From: Verrucomicrobiota bacterium
Lineage (GTDB): Bacteria; Verrucomicrobiota; Verrucomicrobiia; Limisphaerales; DSYF01
NCBI GenBank assembly: GCA_025457725.1
Contig: JALOTU010000340.1
Location: 1-5,133, forward strand
Length of the DNA stretch: 5,133 nucleotides
Reading direction: 5' to 3'
Part shown: positions 1 to 5,109 of the stretch, piece by piece
Numbering within the stretch: position 1 is the first letter of the stretch
Layout: every line of letters starts with the position of its first letter
Made by a program: the position numbers and the translations under genes
Notes under the pieces: model-generated
What the model was told of the DNA's origin: nothing
What the model saw: only the letters and a program-made list of their open reading frames with translations
Databases searched by the model: none

Positions 1-658
1 CGAGAACGACGCCGTGTCCTTCACCGAACTCAAGTTCGGCGACAACGACATGCTCTCGGCGCTGGTGGCCTCGATGCTGCCCGCCAACCTGCTGGTGATC
101 CTCACTTCCGTGGACGGGGTGATCGAGGATTTCGGCAAATCCCATCCAAAGACCATCTCGTTGGTCGAGGACATCGCCGCCGTGGAAAAGCTGGCGGGGG
201 GAACCGACAGCGCCACCGCCATCGGGGGTATGGCCTCGAAGATCGTGGCCGCCAGGGTGGCGGTCCGCTCCGGCATCCCGATGGTCATCGCCTCCGGCAA
301 AAAGACCGACACACTCGAACGCATTCTGTCGGGGGCCGACGAGGGCACGCTGTTCATCCCCAAGCCCGCGAAGATGCGGGGACGCAAACGCTGGATCGCG
401 TTTTTCCATCACCCGAAGGGCACGCTCTATGTGGACGACGGCGCGCGCAAGGCGTTGCGGGACCAAGGCAAGAGCCTGCTGCCGCCGGGGGTGGCGCGGT
501 GTGAAGGCAACTTCGATAAGGGCGATGTGCTCAGGATATGCGATTTGAACGGCACCGAGTTCGCGCGCGGCGTGGCGGCCTTCCAGGGAACGGAGATCCG
601 CGCAGGACAATTGAAACGTGTGGAGATCGTGCACCGCGACAACCTCGTCATCCTGTAG
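1..658 (+). CDS. proB: Glutamate 5-kinase, C-terminal part (5' end outside window)
   Basis: ProB phosphorylates L-glutamate to gamma-glutamyl phosphate, the first step of proline synthesis, in the cytoplasm. The frame is open from base 2, so the gene begins upstream; 218 residues remain of a family usually about 260-370 long. Visible in order: the glutamate-binding segment ENDAVSF at the very start, KFGDND, the hydrophobic strand LLVILTSVDG, the glycine-rich nucleotide loop region AIGGMASK (about residues 73-80), the kinase-domain end EGTLFIPK, RKRWIAF, then a PUA domain (about residues 140-218) with KSLLPPGV, GNFDKGD and the final IHRDN-like segment VHRDNLVIL. The loop before VHRDN is shorter than in E. 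coli ProB. The TD usually seen in the kinase strand is TS here. The stop is TAG at 656-658, and mazG begins 73 bases later on the same strand with no convincing terminator between. GTG at base 14 is an internal codon, not the start. Identification is firm; fine kinetic or regulatory properties cannot be read. Confidence 0.95.
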   Translation, partial: ENDAVSFTELKFGDNDMLSALVASMLPANLLVILTSVDGVIEDFGKSHPKTISLVEDIAAVEKLAGGTDSATAIGGMASKIVAARVAVRSGIPMVIASGKKTDTLERILSGADEGTLFIPKPAKMRGRKRWIAFFHHPKGTLYVDDGARKALRDQGKSLLPPGVARCEGNFDKGDVLRICDLNGTEFARGVAAFQGTEIRAGQLKRVEIVHRDNLVIL

Positions 659-731
659 CCACGCTGGTGAAGACGCGGATCCACCCACTCCTGCACCCCG
701 GTGCACGCACTCCCGCCCGGGACCACACACC

Positions 732-1418
732 ATGAAAAAACAACCGCCCATTAACGATCTCCTCAAGGTCATGGCCAAACTGCGCTCCCCGGAGGGCTGC
801 CCCTGGGACCGCGAGCAATCCCACCACTCGCTCCGCTGGCATGCGGTCGAGGAGGTCTATGAACTGATGGACGCCATCGAGGCCGGAGACGATCACGAAC
901 TGGAGGAGGAACTCGGCGACCTGCTGCTCCAGGTCGTGTTTCATTGTCAGCTGGCAAAGGAACGGGGGGCGTTTGACTTCGACAAAGTCGCCCGGCACAT
1001 CACTGACAAACTGATCCGCCGCCATCCGCATGTGTTTGGCGACGTGAAGGTCAAGAATGTGGATCAAGTCTGGGCGAACTGGGAAAAGATCAAGCAAGCC
1101 GAGAAACACGGCACCCACCGCGCCCGCCCGTCGGCGCTCGATGGCATCCCCAAACATCTTCCCGCACTGCAACGCGTCGAGAAGCTGTCGAAAAAGGCAC
1201 GCAAGGCGAAGTTGATCGGGGAGGTCCCGGCAACAGACGCCCAAACCCGGCTCCAGCTTGCCCGGCAACTGCTGGCCCTGGCCCGCTATGCCCAATCCAA
1301 AGGCTGGTCCGCCGAGGACCTGTTGCGCCAGGAAACACGCAAGTTTGAGCGCGAGCTTCGGGGGGCGGAACGACGGAAGCATGCGAACAGAAAGCCCGGC
1401 ACGGACCTGCCTGGATGA
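732..1418 (+). CDS. mazG: MazG-type nucleoside triphosphate pyrophosphohydrolase with a degenerate second domain
   Basis: MazG hydrolyses (d)NTPs to NMP and pyrophosphate, a cytoplasmic house-cleaning role also linked to stress control of nucleotide pools. The 228-residue product has the full N-terminal signature: SPEGCPWDREQSHHSL (19-34), the metal-binding helix EEVYE (E40, E41, E44), EELGD (E60, D63), and RRHPHVFG (97-104). E. coli MazG is about 263 residues with two MazG domains. Here the second half keeps the edges of the repeat (LPALQRVEKLSKKA at 143-156 and ETRKFERELRGAE at 201-213), but the central helices carrying the acidic metal ligands are missing, replaced by a short stretch around LQLARQLLALARYA. 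The first domain should hold the activity. The ATG at 732 is chosen because homology begins there; an upstream in-frame GTG at 618 lies inside proB. No strong Shine-Dalgarno precedes it. The stop TGA is at 1416-1418. Confidence 0.93.
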   Translation: MKKQPPINDLLKVMAKLRSPEGCPWDREQSHHSLRWHAVEEVYELMDAIEAGDDHELEEELGDLLLQVVFHCQLAKERGAFDFDKVARHITDKLIRRHPHVFGDVKVKNVDQVWANWEKIKQAEKHGTHRARPSALDGIPKHLPALQRVEKLSKKARKAKLIGEVPATDAQTRLQLARQLLALARYAQSKGWSAEDLLRQETRKFERELRGAERRKHANRKPGTDLPG

Positions 1419-1444
1419 TCCGCGCTCCGGAGGATGGTGCGGAT
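1418..1444 (+). terminator. Possible hairpin just after mazG
   Basis: ATCCGC (1418-1423) is complementary to GCGGAT (1439-1444), and a perfect 8-base palindrome CTCCGGAG (1425-1432) sits inside. The structure starts at the last base of the mazG stop codon. No T-run follows, so it does not qualify as a classical intrinsic terminator. It may be an RNA 3'-end structure or chance in GC-rich DNA. Confidence 0.25.
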
Positions 1445-1491
1445 AGCGCCGCAATCGAGGCAGGAGACGACAGAATCCAACCCCTGTCTGA

Positions 1492-1666
1492 ATTGTAGCG
1501 CACGAGGTGACGAGTGCCCGTAGCCGATTGTAGCGCACAAGGTGACGCGTGCCCCTCGATGATTGTAGCTCACAAGGTAACGAGTGCCTGCAGCCGATTG
1601 TAGCGCACGAGGTGACGAGTGCCCCTCGATGATTGTAGCGCACGAGGTGACGAGTGCCCCTCGACG
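1492..1666. repeat. Tandem array of five 35-bp direct repeats
   Basis: Five head-to-tail units, each exactly 35 bases, start at 1492, 1527, 1562, 1597 and 1632. Each begins ATTGTAGC and contains a core close to GCACGAGGTGACGAGTGCC, followed by a 7-8 base tail. Units 4 and 5 differ at one base; units 2 and 3 carry a few substitutions (CACAAGG for CACGAGG, GACGCG for GACGAG, GTAACG for GTGACG). Two tail types alternate: GTAGCCG or GCAGCCG in units 1 and 3, CTCGATG or CTCGACG in units 2, 4 and 5. The core contains a near-duplication, ACGAGGTG then ACGAGTG. The array lies between mazG and the accessory block. It is not a CRISPR, because the variable parts are only about 8 bases and recur. The function is unknown; slippage-prone intergenic repeat is the simplest reading. 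Confidence 0.9.
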
Positions 1667-1852
1667 ACCGCACGTCAAATCAGCTCCTCGTGTGCAAACC
1701 ACTCCGTCTCCCCTGTTCCCTTCTGCTCAAGCCGCACCGTTACGGCTTGGGGCCCCCCACAAGGCTCGAAGACCCCATCCGACTCGCGCCTGCCCTCAAA
1801 CCCTGCCAAAGCTTATTTGTCAACTCTTTAGATGGGCGACCCCATTGATTTT
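1667..1852. other. Gene-free stretch between repeat array and acetyltransferase
   Basis: No convincing coding region is seen on either strand. It holds one good hairpin, CAAGCCG (1728-1734) with CGGCTTG (1743-1749) around an 8-base loop, extendable by two pairs and followed by the palindrome GGGGCCCC. A weaker one is ATGGG (1832-1836) with CCCAT (1841-1845), followed by TGATTTT on the plus strand. At 1683-1694, CTCCTCGTGTGC resembles an inverted piece of the 35-bp repeat core (10 of 12 bases against CACCTCGTGCGC). None of these has a demonstrable role. The missing half of the attC site expected after the acetyltransferase cassette should lie here but is not recognisable. Confidence 0.5.
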
Positions 1853-1867
1853 CCGACTGGTTGGCAG
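1853..1867 (-). other. Remnant of an integron attC site (inverse core plus spacer) after the acetyltransferase gene
   Basis: On the minus strand, four bases after the acetyltransferase stop, the sequence reads CTGCCAAC then CAGTCGG. CTGCCAAC is the exact complement of GTTGGCAG at the 5' edge of the same gene (2407-2414). The following bases align with the corresponding part of the attC at 2409-2497 (on the plus strand, CCGACTGGTTGGC here against CCGGCTGGTTCGGC there). Beyond that point the inner boxes and the far core of an attC cannot be found, so the site looks truncated. It is short and could be coincidental taken alone; the match to both other sites is what supports it. Confidence 0.45.
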
Positions 1868-1870
1868 TTG

Positions 1871-2401
1871 TTACCATAAAGCCGGATCGTTCAAGGAAGC
1901 CACGCAGGCTATTCTTGCAGGTGACATTTTTGCGCCGGGGTCTCTCAGAACAATGGCCTGCCATCCGAAGGGATACCGTAGCGTGTAAGCTGGTACATAG
2001 CCTTCGGCAGCTTCCACACTGAAACCGAACCTGCCGTAATACTTTGGATCCCCATAGACAAAGAGAATGCCCACCCCCATGTCAGTCAGTCGCTGCATGC
2101 CGCTCTCGACGAGCTGTGACCCGATGCATCGCTTCTGATAGTCCGGTCTGACAGCTAGGGGTGCCAGAATGTAACCCTGAAGGTCGTTTATGCTGTCAAT
2201 GGCTACAGGACTGAAGGCCACATGCCCGACCGCGACACCGTCAACATCCGCCATCAGGGAAATCGTCGGGGGTGTTGTCTCCTCGGACACCAGATCAACG
2301 GCGAGCTCTGAGACGACCTCTCCTTCGCCTTCAGGAAAGGCAGACAGATGCACGTGGCGGACTTTGTCCGCATCCTGTCGTGTGGCTAGTCGTATCTGCA
2401 T
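1871..2401 (-). CDS. GNAT-family N-acetyltransferase (YhbS-like)
   Basis: GNAT enzymes transfer an acetyl group from acetyl-CoA to an amine; the substrate cannot be read from the sequence. The 176-residue product shows the fold in order: strand MQIRLATRQD, helix DADKVRHVHLSAF, then VAVGHVAFSPV, the acetyl-CoA motif A region ILAPLAVRPDYQKRCIGSQL (78-97), helix LVESGMQRL, then LFVYGDPKYYGRFGF (113-127), typical of the YhbS subgroup, and a C-terminal strand. The pyrophosphate loop is normally QxxGxG; here it is Q89-K-R-C92-I-G94, with Cys for the first Gly. The ATG at 2401 is preferred: the alternative TTG at 2413 lies inside the putative attC core GTTGGC. The stop TAA is at 1871-1873. The gene fills almost all the space between a complete attC-like site (2409-2497) and an attC remnant (1853-1867), as expected for an integron gene cassette. 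Confidence 0.9.
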   Translation of the reverse strand: MQIRLATRQDADKVRHVHLSAFPEGEGEVVSELAVDLVSEETTPPTISLMADVDGVAVGHVAFSPVAIDSINDLQGYILAPLAVRPDYQKRCIGSQLVESGMQRLTDMGVGILFVYGDPKYYGRFGFSVEAAEGYVPAYTLRYPFGWQAIVLRDPGAKMSPARIACVASLNDPALW

Positions 2402-2408
2402 GCTTTCT

Positions 2409-2497
2409 GCCAACGTCCCTCACCGAAGCCGGGCCAATGGTGTCCAATTGTCAACCGGGACGCGATCCCGGCGTTCGGTGCAGCCGGCTGGTTCGGC
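2409..2497 (-). other. Probable integron attC recombination site (59-base element)
   Basis: This is an 89-bp two-box imperfect palindrome. Outer boxes on the plus strand are GCCAAC (2409-2414) and GTTCGGC (2491-2497), complementary apart from one extra base. Inner boxes are CACCGAAGCCGGG (2421-2433) and CCCGGCGTTCGGTG (2467-2480), pairing in 13 base pairs with a single bulged base. Spacers between boxes are 6 and 10 bases; the 10-base one, CAGCCGGCTG, is itself a perfect palindrome. The 33-base centre is variable and holds a small hairpin. In integrons, IntI recognises such folded single-strand sites through extra-helical bases, and cassettes join at the GTT of the core. In the minus orientation the core is GTTGGC, eight bases before the acetyltransferase ATG. 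The outer box is GTTGGC rather than a strict GTTRRRY, so the call is probable rather than certain. Confidence 0.65.
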
Positions 2498-2524
2498 CTT
2501 GGGGTGTCTGCCTGCATTGCAGTG

Positions 2525-2731
2525 TCACTTTTGCTTTCCAAGAGCCGACTTGACTAGATACGTCGCGCCCCCGGCAAGCATGAGTTGGAAGAGCGGCACC
2601 AGAACCTCAAATATCTTTGGTGAACTACCCGACCCTGTGGGCAGGATGCGAGTGAAGAATGGAAAAGCAATGGCTACAGCCCAGAATGCCAGGTTCAGGA
2701 CGATTACCTTTTTGATCTGTTGATCGTTCAT
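2525..2731 (-). CDS. Small two-helix membrane protein of unknown function
   Basis: A 68-residue product not recognised as a named family. After a polar start (MNDQQIKK) it has a hydrophobic helix at about residues 9-29 (VIVLNLAFWAVAIAFPFF...), a short polar turn PTGSGSSPK (31-39), a second hydrophobic helix at about 41-61 (FEVLVPLFQLMLAGGATYLV) and a basic tail KSALGKQK. Lysines at both ends suggest N-in/C-in hairpin topology in the inner membrane. The start is ATG at 2731, preceded by AAAGAAAA, only a weak ribosome site; the stop TGA is at 2525-2527. It lies 62 bases after the nucleoside-hydrolase-like gene on the same strand and 27 bases before the attC-like site, so it would be the last gene of its cassette. 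Holin-like or accessory membrane roles are possible on size alone but nothing specific supports them. Confidence 0.7.
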   Translation of the reverse strand: MNDQQIKKVIVLNLAFWAVAIAFPFFTRILPTGSGSSPKIFEVLVPLFQLMLAGGATYLVKSALGKQK

Positions 2732-2793
2732 GGTGTTTTCTTTGATCTGATGTAAATGGGAAGCCGATTCGCTCGCTTCTTTTCACTACATGC

Positions 2794-3663
2794 TCACTCA
2801 GTCGGTTTGGGCTGGTCGGTTGAAAACTCTTTGAAGAAGGCATTCGCATCCACCAAGTCACCAAATCCGAATATCCAGGCCGCTTCGGCCACATCAGAGA
2901 AGTCGAGCCCGCCTCTCTTGATCGATTCGTTAAGGTAGCGGCCGTCTACCCCGTTGTAGGAATTGGCAATGGCGATGGCCTTTTCCCAGATTGCTGTCAG
3001 ACGGGCATCGGTGACCTGTTTTCGCCAGTCAATCACCCGATCATTCCGGAATCCCGGCGTACCATTGCCGACCGTGTTGCCGTCCGGAATCTTGTGATAT
3101 GAGGCGGCCTTTTTGACAAAGGCCAAGTCCTCCGGAGTCGTGACCTCTTCATTCCAGTCGGCGTGCTGCACTATATGGATACGGTCCTTCAGGTCAGTGT
3201 CAGGCAGCCGTTTCTGCAGGTTGCGGATCAATGCCGCCGAAAAATCTGACTGGCCGGCTTCTGCAATCCAGACTCTGCCTCCAGATTGCAGCACCCGGAT
3301 GGCATTTTTACTGACTTCCTCCAAGGCCCTGCCGGAATTTGCGTGGGCATCGGACCAGTGCGACCCGAAGGCCGCCTCGAACAAGTCGTTTGCGGGAACA
3401 TAAAGTCCGCCTTGGCTCCCGTAGGCACCTGCCACCGCATGGAAGGAAATCCCAGCAAATCGAGGATCCGCCAGCATGGTCGCCACGGCAGCTACGGAAT
3501 GGATGTCATCCACATCCGTCTTCAAATCAAACTGAACGAGGAGGAGATCCTGCTTCTTGTTGAACCTGCCCAGATGCTCCGACCCAAGAACAAGAACCGT
3601 TTTGGCGCCGAAGGTACAAAACATCGCAATTATTAGGAGGACGAGTGTCCGTCGATCTTTCAT
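2794..3663 (-). CDS. Exported nucleoside-hydrolase-like protein
   Basis: The 289-residue product starts at ATG 3663 with MKDRR, then a hydrophobic stretch TLVLLIIAMFCTFGAKTVLVLG (6-27), read as a signal peptide or membrane anchor; no clear lipobox. The mature part opens with FDLKTDVDDIHSVAAVATML (45-64), where D46, D50, D52 and D53 match the Asp cluster that binds calcium in inosine-uridine nucleoside hydrolases. Next come FHAVAGAYG, VWIAEAGQSDFSAALIRNL (131-149), HIVQHADWNEE, a segment rich in Gly and Asn (PDGNTVGNGTPGFRND), and SDVAEAAWIFG (256-266) near the end. The order fits the nucleoside-hydrolase-like superfamily; cleavage of N-ribosides outside the cytoplasm is plausible but substrate and activity are not shown. 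The start codon overlaps a toxin-gene remnant in another frame, and no Shine-Dalgarno is seen. The small membrane protein follows after 62 bases. An internal ATG at codon 14 is a less likely start because it would cut the signal peptide. Confidence 0.8.
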   Translation of the reverse strand: MKDRRTLVLLIIAMFCTFGAKTVLVLGSEHLGRFNKKQDLLLVQFDLKTDVDDIHSVAAVATMLADPRFAGISFHAVAGAYGSQGGLYVPANDLFEAAFGSHWSDAHANSGRALEEVSKNAIRVLQSGGRVWIAEAGQSDFSAALIRNLQKRLPDTDLKDRIHIVQHADWNEEVTTPEDLAFVKKAASYHKIPDGNTVGNGTPGFRNDRVIDWRKQVTDARLTAIWEKAIAIANSYNGVDGRYLNESIKRGGLDFSDVAEAAWIFGFGDLVDANAFFKEFSTDQPKPTE

Positions 3664-3736
3664 CGTAGTAGTGAGTGATAGCGATCTTGAGGTCTGCCTC
3701 AACTTCCCTGAGCGCAAAGACAGGCTTACTGTTCAC
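3650..3736 (-). pseudogene. 5' remnant of a RelE/ParE-like toxin gene
   Basis: From a GTG at 3736 the minus strand reads (M)NSKPVFAL followed by REVEADLKIAITHYYDE. A short strand followed by a helix of the type xEAExDLxxAxxYYE is the usual beginning of RelE/ParE-family toxins (ribosome-dependent RNases or gyrase poisons, about 90-100 residues). After about 28 residues the resemblance stops; the frame runs on to a stop at 3527-3529 but overlaps the nucleoside-hydrolase-like gene in a different frame and is not toxin-like. The GTG overlaps the TGA of the preceding frame by four bases (GTGA), a usual arrangement in antitoxin-toxin operons. The remnant cannot be a working toxin. The family call rests on a short segment and is tentative. 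Confidence 0.45.
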
Positions 3737-3798
3737 GACGACTGTAAACGTCGCATCATTTCCTGGTGTGAGATTGCCACGGACCGTCCTGCTTGATA
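3733..3798 (-). pseudogene. 3' end of a probable antitoxin gene, cut by the insertion sequence
   Basis: Immediately outside the left end of the IS, the minus strand has 21 sense codons containing AGRSVAISHQEMMRRL, ending at TGA 3735-3733. A Gly-Arg-x-Val-x-(I)-SH-x-E-x-M-R-R-L tail is common at the C-terminus of ParD/RelB-like antitoxins, where it contacts the toxin. The stop overlaps the GTG of the toxin-like remnant (GTGA), consistent with translational coupling. The frame is open right to the IS junction, and everything upstream would lie beyond the other IS end, outside the window. The call is inferred from a short piece plus gene order. Confidence 0.4.
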
Positions 3799-3799
3799 G

Positions 3800-3824
3800 G
3801 GTTCTTCGCTGTTTTCGGTGGAAT
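3800..3824 (+). repeat. Left terminal inverted repeat of the IS
   Basis: It begins GGTTCTTCGCTGTTTTCGG and continues to GGAAT at 3820-3824, the exact reverse complement of 5109-5133. The heptamer TTTTCGG recurs just inside, at 3844-3850, before the transposase start, possibly a subterminal binding site. Confidence 0.92.
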
Positions 3825-3852
3825 AGGAATTGGGGATGGATAGTTTTCGGGC

Positions 3853-5109
3853 ATGACGCCTGAGAAACTGTTTCATGAGCTGTTGGGATTGGGCCTGAAC
3901 TGGGAAGTGATCGAGAGTCGTTTCGAGCGAGAGAGCGGGACGGTCTTTTTGGAGATCCGCGAGACGGCCAAACTCTGGGAGACGGTGCGCTGCCCCAAGG
4001 ACACGGGATATGCCTTCTGCTACGACCACACCGAGGAGCTGACCTGGCGGCATCTCAACGTCTTCCAACATCGGTGCGAAATCACCTGCCGATTGCCGCG
4101 AGGCAAATGTCGGCAATGCGGTCATGTATTCCGGGTGCGCCCGCCGTGGGAGGGTTTGAGCACGCACTTCACCAAGGAGTTTGAAGCCTTTGCGTTGTTG
4201 CTCATGCGCGAGATGCCCATGAGCAAGGTGGCCGAGGTGGTGGGCGAGACCGACACCCGGCTGTGGCGGATGCTCTTCCGGCAGGTGGACGCGGCCTATG
4301 CGCAGGCGGACTTCAGCAATGTGTGTTGTGTGGCGGTGGACGAGATGAGCGTGCGCAAGGGCCACGAGTATATCAGCGTGTTCGCCGATCTGGTAAAGAA
4401 GCGGGTAATCTTTGCCACCGAAGGCAAGGATCATCAAGTGTGGCACAGCTTTGTCACGGCGCTGGAAACGCACAATGGCCACCGGCACGCCATCACGCAG
4501 GTGAGCCAGGACATGAGCGCGGCCTACGCCAAAGGCGTGCGGGACACCTGCCGGAACGCCCAGGTCGTCTTCGACAAGTTTCATGTCATTGCCCACGCGA
4601 ACAAGGCTGTGGATGAAGTGCGGCGGGCCGAAGTGCGTTTGGGCGGAGCGGGCGTGTGGGACGCGTTACGGCAAAGCCAGTGGTTGTGGCGCAAGAACCC
4701 GGAGAACTTGACGGAGAAGGAACAGGCCCGGTTGGCGAAAATCGACCAGAAAAGCTTGCGCACAGCCAAGGCGTATCAGATGCGACTGGTGTTGCAGGAC
4801 ATTTATCGCAGCGCCAACGCCACGGAGGCGCGGCAGCGCTTTCGGGTGTGGTGTCGGTGGGTGCGCTGGGTGGCGCGCCACCAACCCAGGAACCTGATGC
4901 GCTCCATGGTCAAGGTGGCTGCGTTGGTCGAGGACCATCTGACCGGCATTCTGGCGCACTGGAAATGGGGCGTGACCAACGCGTTCATGGAAGGACTCAA
5001 CAGCGTGTTCAGCGCCACCAAACGCAAGGCGCGCGGCTACCGTTCCACCATCCATCTCATCGCCATCCTCTACTTCGTCGCCGGCAAGCTCCGCCTGCCT
5101 CAGTTCTGA
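3853..5109 (+). CDS. tnpA: ISL3-family transposase
   Basis: This 418-residue protein cuts and pastes its own element using a DDE catalytic triad. N-terminal region: a DNA-binding zinc-finger-like part with C47, C75/C79 and CRQCG (C86, C89), followed by a helix-turn-helix-like stretch FTKEFEAFALLLMREMPMSKVAEVVG (106-131). Catalytic region: D163 in VAVDEMSVRKGHEY, D220 in VSQDMSAAYAKGV, the family segment VVFDKFHV (238-245), a helical insertion (about 255-365), and E380 in TNAFMEGLNSVFSATKRKARGY. The first zinc-finger pair is CPKD rather than the usual CPxC. Length is normal (about 400-440) and there is no frameshift, so the protein should be functional. The start is ATG 3853, preceded by GGGGATGGA about 15 bases upstream, only a loose ribosome site. 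The TGA stop overlaps the right inverted repeat by one base. Antisense frames over this gene are shadows. Confidence 0.95.
   Translation: MTPEKLFHELLGLGLNWEVIESRFERESGTVFLEIRETAKLWETVRCPKDTGYAFCYDHTEELTWRHLNVFQHRCEITCRLPRGKCRQCGHVFRVRPPWEGLSTHFTKEFEAFALLLMREMPMSKVAEVVGETDTRLWRMLFRQVDAAYAQADFSNVCCVAVDEMSVRKGHEYISVFADLVKKRVIFATEGKDHQVWHSFVTALETHNGHRHAITQVSQDMSAAYAKGVRDTCRNAQVVFDKFHVIAHANKAVDEVRRAEVRLGGAGVWDALRQSQWLWRKNPENLTEKEQARLAKIDQKSLRTAKAYQMRLVLQDIYRSANATEARQRFRVWCRWVRWVARHQPRNLMRSMVKVAALVEDHLTGILAHWKWGVTNAFMEGLNSVFSATKRKARGYRSTIHLIAILYFVAGKLRLPQF

Noticed and set aside
1492..1666. CRISPR array
   Set aside because: The 35-base period is regular but there are no unique spacers of 25 bases or more; the variable tails are about 8 bases and recur.
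648..1673. 341-codon minus-strand open frame across mazG and the repeat array
   Set aside because: It lies antisense to a clear mazG gene and its N-terminal part is only the translated repeat; the openness is a by-product of GC-rich sequence and repeat composition.
1803..1867. Inverted repeat CTGCCAA (1803-1809) / TTGGCAG (1861-1867) as a complete second attC
   Set aside because: The far side reads CTTTGGCAG on the minus strand, lacking the essential GTT of a core site, and no paired inner boxes lie between; only the near half resembles an attC.
1584..1988. Plus-strand open frames of 60-134 codons downstream of the repeats
   Set aside because: Compositionally odd Pro/Arg/Ser-rich translations, partly through repeats and antisense to the acetyltransferase, with no recognisable domain.
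2432..2455. TTGACA on the minus strand as a -35 promoter box for the acetyltransferase
   Set aside because: No acceptable -10 box at 16-18 bases; the downstream sequence is GC-rich and part of the attC-like structure.
2455..2471. Perfect hairpin CCGGGA-CGCGA-TCCCGG as a transcription terminator
   Set aside because: No T-run on either side, and it lies within the attC-like palindrome, where a central hairpin is expected.
2760..2779. Hairpin GAAGC...GCTTC followed by TTTTC on the plus strand as an intrinsic terminator
   Set aside because: No plus-strand gene ends there; on the minus strand, where the genes lie, no T-run follows. The stem is only five pairs plus a bulge.
3733..4596. 287-codon minus-strand open frame running from the transposase antisense strand into the antitoxin-like tail
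   Set aside because: Most of it is the shadow of the transposase; only the last 21 codons outside the IS look like a real gene fragment.
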